From Silene conica (lineage: Eukaryota; Streptophyta; Magnoliopsida; Caryophyllales; Caryophyllaceae): a stretch of 64,000 nt of DNA. The position numbers and the translations under genes are program-made. Location: NCBI GenBank assembly GCA_029255685.2, contig CM055319.2, positions 9,596,747 to 9,660,746 of the forward strand. The letters are read 5' to 3'. The notes beneath the pieces are model-generated. The model ran no database searches, was not told where the DNA came from, and saw nothing but the letters and a program-made list of their open reading frames with translations. Position 1 is the stretch's first letter, and every line of letters starts with the position of its first letter. Below are positions 11,255 through 22,997 of the stretch, piece by piece.

Positions 11255-12563
11255 AACATCCCCAAACTCTAAGAACCACGATCCAAATCACAACCCAAAT
11301 CAGACTACACATCGCAACATATAACCCCCCAAGCACCCATCGCAACAGGTCATCCGGACCGCCAGTGGTAGACCGCAGCCTAGCCAGCCACCAAAATCAC
11401 CACTCATCGAAACGAGCAAACTCGGATCATTAAAGTGCACATCCCCCTTATGACAAGCTCTCCAAGAGGCGGACATGAGGGTGAAGACCATTGCCCCACA
11501 ATGGCTCCACAATCAACCTCAACACCATACAATACCATAATATAGCTTAATCATAGAACGTTCATATGCATGAATCAACCAATAATGAAATAACTGAGTA
11601 GGAAAACCCTACCTCGTGCATATCCGCAATATTACAACTACCACTCTGACGCATATCGTGCAATCACATCAATAATATCACAAGTAAAGACATCATATTA
11701 ATATACTATTTTAACCAACTAATTGATTACCCAAGTTCACGAACTTACCACAAGGTATATGTATGCCAACAACTACGGAGATCTGCCTTGACACGTCTAT
11801 ATTTCATCTATGCTCATACTGAAGTATCATCACATGGTGAGGTCCCAAGGGTGGTGAGAGGTGACGAAGTGGGAAGAGAACGAAATTAGGTTTTCCAGAG
11901 AAAAGGTTAAAAGAAGAAGTTTTAAGAGAAATAAAGAAAAATGATTTGAGTCGAAGTCTCAAAGTATTTTAAGACGCTTCCACGTAGGTACTCGGTCAAG
12001 TACCATGACACTCAACCAAGTAGCCCGTAGTAGATCGAGTACTCAAAATACAGTCATCCAGATGTAGGGTACCCTCATATCCCAACCTTTCACTAGGGAT
12101 CATATACGGTTAAAGGTCGCTCAACAAGTCATTAGCAATGCAGGTATTACAGTCTTCGCTCCTTAAAGTGGATTTCGTCCCCAAAGTTCGTCCTACGCAT
12201 CGGACCAAAAAGGGACAAAGCCAAGCTAAAAGCATATTATATCACCCATATCATCACTATCATGTAATTTTCACACTCTATAAGACATAAAAGGATGACT
12301 ATATAAGACATAGAAGAGCGATTATACCACACATAATACTAGACGATACATACAATCATTTAGGACTAGTGCGACATGTATTACAAATCTAACTTTTTAG
12401 AAAGGTTTTACCGCGACATTATCTACTACCTCTCATAAAAGGAATTTCATCCACGAAGTTCACTCCAGAGAAAAAAACGATAACTAAGGTAAAGCATTAA
12501 CATTTACAAGAAAACAACAAAGCAAAGGTCGTCTTATTGAAATATGACTATTGAAGGAATACC
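11255..12563 (-). mobile_element. Ty3/gypsy LTR (minus) with the end of its internal region
   Basis: On the minus strand an LTR begins TGTAATACC at 12151 and runs toward 11255. It contains the family's GTACTCGGTCAAGTACC words (11980-12050), CCCAACCTTTCACTAGGGATC (12080) and the TGTGCAC..block (11435). Upstream of it (12152-12240) the minus strand reads GACGAACTTTGGGGACGAAAT, a form of the GGGACGAA tract found just before the 3' LTR of many plant chromodomain gypsy elements. The remainder to 12563 has no ORF and is probably decayed internal region. Boundaries on the left are approximate. Confidence 0.55.
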
Positions 12564-13870
12564 CGTAACACCCGTGTTTAAGACACAATTATTAACCTTG
12601 AATCATAGACAAACTAGTGAAGAACCTCGTTAGGAAGAATAAAGGATCGATGTAAGTATCTCTCATTTAGAGGTATACTCGGCTCATTACAGTGTACTCG
12701 GTCGAGTACCAGAGGTACTCGGTCAAGTACAGTCGTTCCAACGAGTTATTTTAGCGTCGGTCGGATTAATAAAAGTCTGCTTCTAAACCTATTTCGTTGA
12801 CGCTCGTAACCCTAAATAAACTTCTCTCCCTTCTCTCATCCCCTTCCACACCTAGTTGACCTAGATGTTAGTAGTTCAACGAGTGCGGGGTGTTCGGACC
12901 TGAGACCTTGGCGTTACCGACGCCGTAGGGCCTTTCGGTATATTATTTTTCCTTTAGTCTTGACCTTAAATTTGCCTTTGGGTTATTAATGGGTAGAATA
13001 TGTCATAGGAGACCAAGAATGCCGATGTAGAGATGCTTTGTTTGGATGCGTGTATGCGTACGTAAGGTACGTTATCTTACTCAGTCAAGTAATTGATTTC
13101 TTTTGTGTGTATGTATTTGGTTACGCATTGTTGAGTGCTTGTGGTTTGGTATCATTGTGGCATTGTGACGGTGGTGATGATGATGAGATATGGAATTCAT
13201 GTTTAGGACCATTGCGGGAGATAGATCTGAATCCTATGATCGCTCTTTGTGGTTCCCGCCACGGAGGGGATGTGCTCATTAAAGATCTGGGTACCGCTTG
13301 CCGCGAGCAAGCAAAGTTAGTGTGTTTGTGATGGCGGTGACGTTGGTATTTGTGTTGCCGATGCAGCATGTGGAGGTCGGTTGACCGCAACTGATCGGTA
13401 TTGATTGGTATTGGTGGAATTACTTTCCTTGTAGTGTTTATTCTTATGTATGTTTTCCTATAATTGCTTGTGTTGGTATCTTGTGCTTGTACTGACTTGG
13501 TGTGTTTGTGTGTCTTATCTTCACTAGCTGTATTTGTGGTGAAACATTTGACTTTATTGGCAAATGGTGAGCAGTTGGATAGTTTCAGGAGTTGATGTTT
13601 ATCTATATGTTTTGCCGCGAGGTGGGTCGAGACGAGTTAAAGATCGACGATGTAGTTTTTACGCTTTCATGCATTAGTTAGAATATCTTGTCTACATGTA
13701 TATATAGGATGGCAAACGGTTGTACCTTTACTCCAATTTAATGTAATAACTTTATAACTGTTCTATAATGGTCTATTTGATATTTACTTTTCTCGACAAC
13801 CGAGATTGTAGCACCCTCGTTTTTCTAAAGAAGACCTAGTTAAGGCTCCTTGGTAAGCCGGAGTGTTACA
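12564..13870 (+). repeat. Solo gypsy LTR with 5-bp target duplication ATACC
   Basis: A 1307-bp LTR from CGTAACACCCG (first base probably mutated from T) to GGAGTGTTACA. It is flanked on both sides by ATACC (12559-12563 and 13871-13875), the duplication expected of a single LTR insertion. With no internal region, it is best read as a solo LTR left by recombination. It includes ACTCGGTCGAGTACC (12697), the GATCGCTCTTTGTGG..CCACGGAGGGGATGTG block (13240-13275) and CGAGATTGTAGCACC (13800). ORFs at 13038-13331 and 13121-13390 lie in the conserved LTR block and are not genes. Confidence 0.8.
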
Positions 13871-15730
13871 ATACCACCTAATGAGTTCTCAAGTACGTAA
13901 GCAACATCTCGTAATTATAACTAGCTCCTTTTCGTGCCCAAGCACCGCGGAAAATTTAACGTTAAAGAAGGCCTTCAATCAACGAACATTCACAATTGAA
14001 GGACAACATACTGATGGAACTCGGTCGAGTATCAGTCACTTGGCTGAATAGAGAGTACTCGGTTGAGTCTCACATAGTGATGTGTGCTTATTTAGTCATA
14101 ATTCTCCCTTCTTTTTTATACAATTTTGACCCATTTCGGGTCGGTTTACGTACCCTTAATTGCATTTTCTGCCCTAATTTCCCGTTCTATGATTGTGTGT
14201 CTCATTTTTTAGGATTTGAGACGAAAATAATAATGGGAGCAAGCAGAAGGGTCGATTTCGAGACACATCGAGAAAAGAACGGAAGAAATGCTGATAACGA
14301 GCCGGTAGGCCGACTAGGAACACTCCCACTTAAGACTTGTGATGCAAATTGGAAAAGTTATATGGACTTTGCAGCCGAGTAGCTAGCCGGCAGTCGGCCA
14401 GCCGACTGGGAATAGCAGCATGTTGACAAAAAGTGAAATTTTTTTCAGAAGGTTCCCAATCGGCCTGTCGGCAACCGGTGCACCGACTTGGCACCACTAG
14501 AAGATATCCTCAATAATTAAAAGTTCCAAAAGACTCTCAATCGGGAGAGGCACTGGCGGCCGGTATGCCGGCTAAGACACCTCTGTTTAGAATTCGAGCA
14601 TTCTCTTATTTTGACCTACTACCTCTGTCCCAGTGGGATGTTTACACTTTTTTATTTTGTGAGGGGGAAATAAAAGCAGTGTAAACATATCACTGGGACG
14701 AAGGGGTATTTTGTAAGAAAACTATAAATACCCCGCCTCTAATTTTCGTTAAGGAAAACAACTGTAGACAAGCTTAGATAGAGAAGAAAACCCCTAATCT
14801 TTTAGTCTATAATAATCTTTTTTATATTTCCTCATTTAGCATTAATTACTTTCAATCGTTTTAATCTTTCCCAAGTTGAAATCTTATCTTTTGTTGGTAT
14901 AATTCTCTTCTTTATTTAATTTTGTTTTCAGTTGTTTACATTTTATTATTCATCTTACTTGTTGCTTGAATTCACACCATGTTCTCCACCATGTTCATGA
15001 TTGTCCCTTCAATTGTTTACATTTGTTTTTCAAGCATGAATGAGTAGACCTTCTAGGGTTTATGGGGATTTTGAGTGATGGTTGGACTATGAATATGGGT
15101 TATTAACATTTGGTTTGGGATAATTGTGTGACTTTCATTAACATGCATTCAAGTTGTTTGATGAAATGTGTGAGCGAAAGTTAACACTTTTTCTTGATAT
15201 ATGCTTGACAACTCCTATAATGAAAATGATTAGGGATATTTGTTAGTATGTTTGGGAAGAGTCTTGACCAAAGGCGAAAGCTTTGTGTTAGGCTTTAGGT
15301 TAGCTAAGAAATTAGTGTCTTAACCTTAGTCAAACAACTACCCATATCTTGTTAATTACTTGTCCATGTTCACCTCACTTAGGTGATGAACCTAATTATC
15401 CTAGTTTCCCCTCATTTGCTTAGAGTTAATCTTAGTCACTCTTGTTCTTCTTGCTTTAGCTTTAACTTAGTTCACTTAATCATTGAATTTCCTTTTAATC
15501 GACTAGACTTAAACTTAGACAAATTAAGTATATATACCCACCAACTTCGTGTTCGACCCTGATTTACACTACTTAAATTGGGGTTTTTATAAATTGTTTT
15601 TTAACCGGGATACGACGACTAAAACCGGTATTCCCAACCTCTCACTAGGGATCTTATACGGTAAATGACCAGCCAATATGTCGTTTACAAAGCGGGTATT
15701 AGATCTACCCATATGAAATTGATTTTGAAC
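13871..15730. mobile_element. Gypsy LTR remnant interrupted by an Athila-like LTR
   Basis: The outer parts (about 13871-14070 and 15620-15730) carry pieces of the gypsy LTR family, including ACTCGGTCGAGT words on the left and CCCAACCTCTCACTAGGGATC on the right; the same words are contiguous at 11980-12120, so something was inserted here. The insert (about 14070-15610) looks like an Athila-type LTR: long AT-rich text ending in GTGTTCGACCCTGATTTACAC and an ATTGGGGTTTTTATAAA stretch. It stops short of an Athila primer-binding site. Exact edges and a target duplication were not found. The ORF at 13996-14382 spans the junction and is not supported. Confidence 0.5.
14622..14706. mobile_element. 85-bp Stowaway-like MITE
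   Basis: A short, nearly complete hairpin. The left arm CCTCTGTCCCAGTGGGATG continues to GTTTACACT, and the right arm is its near reverse complement (AGTGTAAACATATCACTGGGACG). It is flanked by TA on both sides (14620-14621, 14707-14708), the duplication used by Tc1/mariner-type MITEs. It lies within the Athila-like LTR. Confidence 0.75.
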
Positions 15731-16170
15731 TACGAAAAGCTTATCAAAAAAGGGAAGGGGAACCAACACCCGACTAGCATTGAAATGAAAAAGGGAACCT
15801 ACACTCAAACCTTCAAACTAGAAGGGAGTACATTGTTGGGGTGTAAAACATTCAATTTTTAATTTTTTTGTACTCTCAAAATATATATTTTGTGAAACTA
15901 TGCAGAAGAAAGTTAAACTAAAATAATCTCCCAACATGTCTTGCTTGTGACGGGCTAATCTCGTCACAAGCTTGTGACCTCTCATAAAAAGGAAGAGGGA
16001 CGAGGTGGGACACCCTTCATGTGCTTTCCCACTCACCTCTCATGGTATTTTGTGAGACGAAACGTATCCGTCACAAGCTTGTGACGGATACCGCCGTCAC
16101 AAATAAGAATGGTGATAATCTTCTAACTTTATTTTTTAGAGAACATAATATCATCATTTTTTTTCAACTT
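15731..16170. other. Non-coding segment with GTGACGG inverted repeats
   Basis: No supported gene. From 15930 to 16110 there are repeated, inverted GTGACGG/CCGTCAC words around AAGCTTGTGAC: TTGTGACGGGCTAATCTCGTCACAAGCTTGTGAC, and later ATCCGTCACAAGCTTGTGACGGATACCGCCGTCAC (each given here as overlapping words of one imperfect palindrome). This looks like a small foldback or Mutator-like MITE, but boundaries are unclear. Similar ATCCGTCACGAG words are at 40370-40420. The segment ends at the LINE target duplication. Confidence 0.4.
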
Positions 16171-16187
16171 GAAACATATAAAGACTT
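16171..16187. repeat. Target-site duplication, 3' side of the LINE
   Basis: GAAACATATAAAGACTT, identical to 23434-23450. It is followed at once by the T run that corresponds to the LINE poly(A) tail. Confidence 0.95.
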
Positions 16188-16227
16188 TTTTTTTTTGACA
16201 TGGTTCAAAAACAGAGACCATCAGTCC

Positions 16228-19200
16228 TTAGCCAACTGATTTGGCTAAGTCATGAGCAATCCTGTTCAGATTTCTAGGACAAAAACTAAAAGACATACAA
16301 TGAAAATTAGATAGAATACTATCCATTCTACTAGCTACTCTCCTAATATTCCTATCCAAACTAGTGACACCCGAAAGTTGCAAAACCAAGTTAAGACAAT
16401 CAGAAGAAATATCCAGATGCTTAAGACCAAGAGAAAGAGCAGAAGAGATAGCATCAAGACAAGCCAAGCCTTCCGCATGAAGAGGATTCAGAGCCCAGAA
16501 AGAAGAGGTTCCCTTATACCAAACAGCCCCCCTATCATCAAAAATAACCCATCCAGCTGCACTCTTAAACGAAGACGACCATGCAGCATCAAATTTTAAA
16601 TCAAAGCTCAAACTACACCTTGAGGACCCAATCAACTGTAAAGGAGTACCCCTTCGAATATGATCGACATCACAAGAGGAAAAAGAGTTAGGACAAACAC
16701 TTTCCCCTTCAGGAAGTGTAACAGCATCAGAACACGCAGCTTGAAAATCAGAAACATCCCTGTAAATGTTACTCAAGAAAACCGCCACCTCTCCTTGAGA
16801 AGATCGAAAGACCACAGAATTCCTAAAACACCATAAAGACCATAGAGTCGCAACAAACAGAAGACCCGAATGGAAAGAAGGGTCCGAATTTTTTAAAAAT
16901 AGTAGCCAGTTAACAATCCATTCGGACATAGGAATATAATGATCCATGGATGTTCTGATTCCAAGTGGAGAACCACTCCAAAACCGTTGAGCCATAGGAC
17001 AGTCTTGAAAAAGATGTGAGATCGATTCAACATACGAAGCAGATGAAAAGGAAGCACACAAAGAACAGAACTGTAAAGAGTCCACACCCCTGTTAAGGAA
17101 CTCCTTACCCACAGGAAGAGTATTAGGCATTTTTAAAGACCATAATTTGGACCTTGAAATAAAAACCGAGCATTCCTTCAAACGCCTCGAATCCCTTTCA
17201 GTAGCTTTCGATCTCCATAAAGTGTCAAAGGCCCAAAAATAACCACTCTTAACATAATAAACCCCACTGGGTTCATCTCCCCAAACAACCTCATCAACAT
17301 CATCCAACGTTGGAGTTGGAAGGGATAAAATGTAGGGCAAGAAAGCTTCACCACAAGCATGAACAACTTTGCTCACATCCCATCCTCCATCCTCCAATTG
17401 AAAAAACGAGATTGATATGTCAAGAGACGTTAGATGATTCGCTCCTAAAGATCTCATCGAAGTTAACAAAGATCGACCATTAACCCACCTATCCTTCCAA
17501 AAACTCAAAAGAGATGGTAAGCCAACATTTCAACTTAAGCCTTGTTGAAGCAACGAGAAACCCCACAAGATACTCTTGCCGCCCCAACTTTTACCTTTGA
17601 CAGGTGAAGCGTCATGTCTAATTGAATCCTTCGACAACCTTAAAAGAGCTCCCAACGTTCGAGCAATTAGAGAATCAGGATTCGAAATTATACGCCAAGC
17701 CACCTTCGCAAGAAGAGCTTGATTGAAGCACCTGATATTTCTAATACCCAACCCCCCTTTTGATTTGGCCAAATTAAGAAACAAACTACTACACCAAGAT
17801 AAACCCCTGCCCTCGCCTGACCCTTTCCACTAGAAAAGCGAGATCATCGATGAAATCTTTGAGCTCACACTTACCGGCATTTTAAATGCCGACAGAGAAT
17901 AAAGAGATAGTGAAGAAAGTACAGACGAAACAAGAGTAAGTCTACCTGCAGGCGATAGTAAAAAATTGTTCCAACTTAGAATCCTAGCCCGAACTCGTTC
18001 AATAGTAAAACGAAAAACCTCCTTCTTTGACTTTCCAAAATCAGTAGGCAAACCCAGATAAGAACCCATACTTTGTTGTTTTTTCACTCGTAAGGCTCTC
18101 AAGCATCGCTGAGTAATCCGCAAAGTACAATTCGGACTAAAGGAAATTGCTGATTTGTCTTCGTTAAGATTTTGACCTGAAGCCTTACAAAAAGAGGTAA
18201 TGGTCCTCATCAAGGACACACACGCCGAAGGGGAAGCTCTAATAAAGAAAATTGCATCATCGGCAAATAAAAGATGTGAAATCGACTGAGCTGACCGAGC
18301 AATCTTAAGACCCATAATATATTTACCATCCTCAGCCTTCACAAGCGCCCTTGATCAAACCTCTGTACAAAGGGCAAAAAGGAACGGAGAAAGAGGATCA
18401 CCCTGACGAAGACCATTTGATGGCTGAAAATATTTCCCAGAAGATCCATTTATAGATATGCTATAGGTTACTGAAGTAATACAATTCATCACCGGATTAA
18501 TAAAAGCTGTAGGAAATCCCATGATCAAAAGAGTCTTCCGAATAAAATGCCAATGCAGACGATCATAGGCCTTACTCATATCGATCTTAAAAGCCAATGC
18601 ACCATGCCTTCCCCTCTTACAGTTATTTATATAAGAGAAAAGCTCATGAGAAATAAGAATGTTACCAGTAATATTCCTCCCTGGGACAAAACCATTTTGA
18701 AAATTCCCAACAAGAAAGGGCATCACCTTCGCAAGCCTATTAGTAACAACCTTAGTAACTACCTTCATTAATACATTACACAGACTAATCGGACGATATT
18801 GATTTAAAGTCTCAGGAGAGCTTCCTTTAGGAATTAAAACAATAATTGTCCGATTGAATTTTGAAGGTATATGGCCAGAAGTAAGGATATGCATGATTGC
18901 TTTGACAAAATCTTCCTTAATATGGAACCAGAAGTGCTGAAAAAAGTCAGCTGGAATTCCATCAGGACCCGGAGATTTCAGAGGAGAAAGTTGAAAAACT
19001 GCTTTCCGAATTTCCTTACGTGAGTAAGGTCGATTAAACCAAGATTCATGTTCTTCAGATAATTTTCCTTCAATAACCGAAAAAAGATTTCCAAAGTTTG
19101 CTGAATACGATGAAAAGTCACCAAGATTCTTACAAACTCCATATAGGTCTTGAAAATAATCCTCAAAAACAGATCGAATCTCTGAATCCTTAAAGACCCA

Positions 19201-20358
19201 CTCGCCCCTTTGATCCTTGACACCAGCAATATAATTTTTTCCACGTCGAACCCTAAACGAGTTGAAGAAAAATCTCGTACATGCATCTCCTTCCTTTAAC
19301 CAATGCAGCTTTGCTCGTTGCTTCCAGAAAATTGCCGCTGCACGGTTAAATTCCAAATATGAATCATGTATTTTCTCATACTCACTTTCAGAGCTTCCAT
19401 TAAAAACCTCCTCTAAAGCTTTCTCTAAACATGAGTCAAAATCTGACCATTTGAAACTCCATTCTTTCCTCTTATCCAAGGTCCATCTACCAAGCTTGTA
19501 AGTTACCCTGTCCAATTTTTTACCAAGAACGAAAGAAGGAGAGCCTCTGACATGTGAAGACCAAACCCTTTGGACTAACTGTAAACAATCCTTGTATTTA
19601 AAAATCCAAGCATCCAACTTAAAACCAGACCTTCGTTTACTGCACATAAACTCTGTATCAAAAATAATCGGTGCATGATCCGAAGCCTGAATTGGTAAGT
19701 GTCTTATTCCAGAATCCGGAAACAAATCAAACCAAGAGTCAGATGCCATCCCTTTATCTAATCTTTCATAAATCCTTTGAGACCCCTTACGATTATTGCA
19801 CCATGTAAACCTGGGACCTTTAAACGGAAATTCAGAGAGCTGATTCTTTTCCTTCCATTCCACAAAACGATTAACTGAACCCGAGATAATTCTATTACCA
19901 CCCAACTTATCATCAAGCCACTCAACTTGGTTAAAGTCACCAATCAACATATAAGGCGAGTCCAAACGAGAAATCTGATATTCCAAAGAGGTCCACACAT
20001 TCATACGATCCTCAGGCTTTGAAGCCCCGTATATACAAAAAACATACCAAACCCGAACAGGACATTGAATAACTTTTAGAAAAACAAAATTAGGGCAAGA
20101 GTACATACTACTAATATTTAGCCCATTTCTCCAACCTACCCAAAGGCCCCCCTTCCAGCCAATTGCATCTACCCCCGAATAATTTACAAAGCCTAACGAA
20201 CGAAAATAAGAAGCCACTGCCGATACATGAGTTTTAGTTTCCGATAAAAAGATCATGTCATAACTATAACTATATTGAAAAACTAACGCTCTTAACTTCA
20301 CAATTTTAGGAGCGAGCGGGTTAGATAAACCCCTACAATTCCATACTATCATTTTCAT
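16228..20358 (-). pseudogene. LINE ORF2: endonuclease, reverse transcriptase and RNase H
   Basis: One continuous frame of about 1377 codons. Domains in order: AP-endonuclease-like (MKMIVWNCRGLSNP, then LIGDFNQVEW and ASDHAPI), reverse transcriptase (YRPISLCNVLMKV, AFKIDMSKAYDRLHW, NGLRQGDPLSPFLF and the catalytic LFADDAIFF), a zf-RVT-like Cys/His region (LQFCSLCASF..ISHLFQDCP) and a plant-type RNase H (KFDAAW, HAEGLACLDA, ISSDC, NRIAHDLAKS). In-frame stops at 18355 (TGA), 17830 (TAG) and 17530 (TGA) break it; the last two sit where Trp is expected. The start is taken as ATGAAAATG at 20358, which overlaps the ORF1 stop. It would nick the target and copy the LINE RNA there. Confidence 0.9.
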
Positions 20359-22997
20359 GGCTCTTCCGAGGATTGATTCCACTCAATCCTCGTCTTTTTT
20401 TGGATATTAGGAGCTCCTGGAACTTCCGAATCAGAAGACGATATCAAAACCTCATCCGAACTTACACCCATCCTAAAAGTTGGCTTTGCACCCATTGAAA
20501 CACCTGAAAAAGAAGCTGATTCCCACTCTTTGAAACGTTTAGCAATATTAGTAAGATTTGGGTATTCCTTATCATAAGAATATGGAGCCTTTCTAGAACC
20601 CGCTTCATCCCCTGGGTCGGAAAAACACTTCCTCTTTGCTTGCATAAGTATCTGAAAAAGAAGCATTGCAAGACTGAATAAGTTTTTGAAGGTCTTTGCC
20701 CTTCCCATGACCCCCTTCATCTGCCTTTGATTTACCTTTATCAACCTTGTTTGTCAAACTAACCCCAGTCTCAACCCCCTCCCTCACTGTTGAAGACATA
20801 GAAAAGACCCGACCAAGATCCCCCCCCCCCCCCCCCCAGGTAACGGAGCTGAAACAGAATTATCCACATTTAAAGATTGTTGATTTCCTTGGAGACAAAC
20901 ATCTGGCAGCGGAGGTAGCGGAAGTGAATCCATAGCATCTTGATAAACTTGATCCGACGAAGAAGATGATAAAATTTGCAGTAGATTCCCAGATGATTGC
21001 GACATAGAAGAGAAAAAAGGTCATTCCGGAGTAGAACCATCAAAATTTGACGAGTCCCATAAAACTGAATTACCAGAGTTAAAAACACCATTTAAACCAA
21101 ACCCATCATCAAATGGATTACCCCCTTGATCATTCTTAGGAAAAAACATATGCATGTCATCTGGGGCATCAATAAATTGACCAAAACCCTTATCATCATC
21201 CTCCTTGTTAACCTTTGAAATATCCTCCTCCACCCTCATAGAAATGGAGTTAAGAATAAACTCTTTTTCAGAAAACGGATATTCAAACTCAACATTATGA
21301 GAAAACGGAAGAAAAGGATCTCCTGACCTCCACCATAACGGTAAAGACGGATCCCTTTGAGTACTTACATTATGCATAGAACTCTCGGGTACATGACCTT
21401 GGTCTTCCCCGCTAACCACATTCGTAAAATGTTGTACATCCTCATCCACAGAAGTGAAGACACCTTTAGAAAAATCCAGTTGTCCTGACGAAGAAATAAA
21501 GACGTGCTTACCCTCCGCATGCTGATGATCTTGAAGAAACTTGTCTGTCAAAATCGGAACTTCAAAATCTTTAGAACAACCTCCAGTTTCATAGCAATGT
21601 CCTAAAGACATATCAGTGGCCACCAGCCCTGCCTCCTGCATGCACACCTCTTTTCCTTTTACAGACGATGCAGTATGAATTTCCTGCATAAAACCAACCC
21701 CTGAGACAGAACCCAACTCCTGTTCACCCCTACAACCTGGTACTCGCTGTTCCTGACCACTTGAGAAAGGATTTCTATCTACAGAAGCCCTCAGACCCTC
21801 CTGCTGATCCCTAGAATGGGAAAAAGGAACAGGAATTGGTGGAAAAACATTTGCATGCAATTCCTCCTGAACCTCCATCGACATGCAACCTTTAGATTGT
21901 TCATTTTGGACACCAATACCTCCCGTAGAGTGACCCCCCGGTTCGTCTTGGAAAACCACTGGACTAGCAAAAGGTAAGGCAGTCACCGCAAATTCCATAC
22001 CTGGTGAAATACGACCTCCATCAACCAAACCCAAATTAAAATCAATCATTCGCTCCTGAAAAGCATCTGCTGGCACCGAGGCATTCCGGAATTCCCCCAA
22101 CCGTATCTTTGAAGTGATAAACTTAGTAGAAGATGGAAGAGCACACAAATTTAAGTTGAAGAGAGTATATTGGTACCGTGCTTGAAAAACCGCAAATCCT
22201 CTATCAAAAGCCAAAGATAAGGATTCGTTAAGATGATTAACAATATTTTCCACTTTTTCCACACACTGAGAACTCTTATGACCTATCCGACCACACTTAG
22301 TGCAGAACTTGAATATTTCCTCATATTTGAATTGAATCCACAGCAACTTCTTGTTCTTGCATGCCAAGAAAAAACCCGGATTCAACGGTTTTCCCAAATG
22401 AACAATAACTTTAAGACGCAAATAGTCTTGCTCTGGAAAACCCACCATTTCAGAAGCATCGAAATCCTCTCCAAATAACTTAGCCACCATAGCTCCAGTT
22501 GAACTATTCAAATATTCAAAAGGCAAACCATGAACCCTAACCCAAAGCCTAGTGGTAGGTAATCTGACTGTCTTAGGAATCATGCCCGGTTCCCATTTCC
22601 TAAAAACCATCAAAGCACCATCGACAGCAATATTACCTCTGTCTAATACATCTTGTAGATCATCTTCATTCTCGAAAAACAGAATGTATATATCCCCCAT
22701 TCTCCGAATGAAAACTTGATCCCTTATGGCCCAGTGATCATGGATAATCTGGCTGATTTTGACAGCCCTAATCAGCCGATAGTCCACAAAATACCCTAAA
22801 AGACATTTACTCCAGTAAGTTATAGAGTCCTCCAACGCGTCTGGAGTAGGTGAAATGACCGCACCAGTACGAGGAAATCGCCATGCATGCAAAATCCTCG
22901 GATTGTTAGAAGCTTCAGTACGGAAATTTACATCATAAAAAACACTTTCAAGATTGGGGTTCTTATCTTCAGCATAAAAATTGTAGTTGTTTTCCAT
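20355..22997 (-). pseudogene. LINE ORF1: DUF4283 and CCHC nucleic-acid-binding protein
   Basis: ORF1 is taken to start at ATG 22997 (MENNYNF); an upstream in-frame ATG at 23165 lies in the 5' leader and has a membrane-like, atypical product. Residues about 35-200 match the DUF4283 region of plant LINE ORF1 proteins, followed by a zinc knuckle CTKCGRIGHKSSQC (CX2CX4HX4C). A TGA at 21021 interrupts the frame where TGG (Trp) seems likely; the same frame then continues (MSQSSGN..) to a run of 18 G on the coding strand (20820-20837), where it slips, and shifts again near 20615. The last frame ends at 20355 in an ATGA overlap with ORF2. The protein would bind LINE RNA. Confidence 0.85.

Noticed and set aside
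13038-13390. ORFs on both strands at 13038-13390
   Set aside because: They lie in an LTR block that recurs at 10650-10870 and 33580-33660 without a conserved reading frame.
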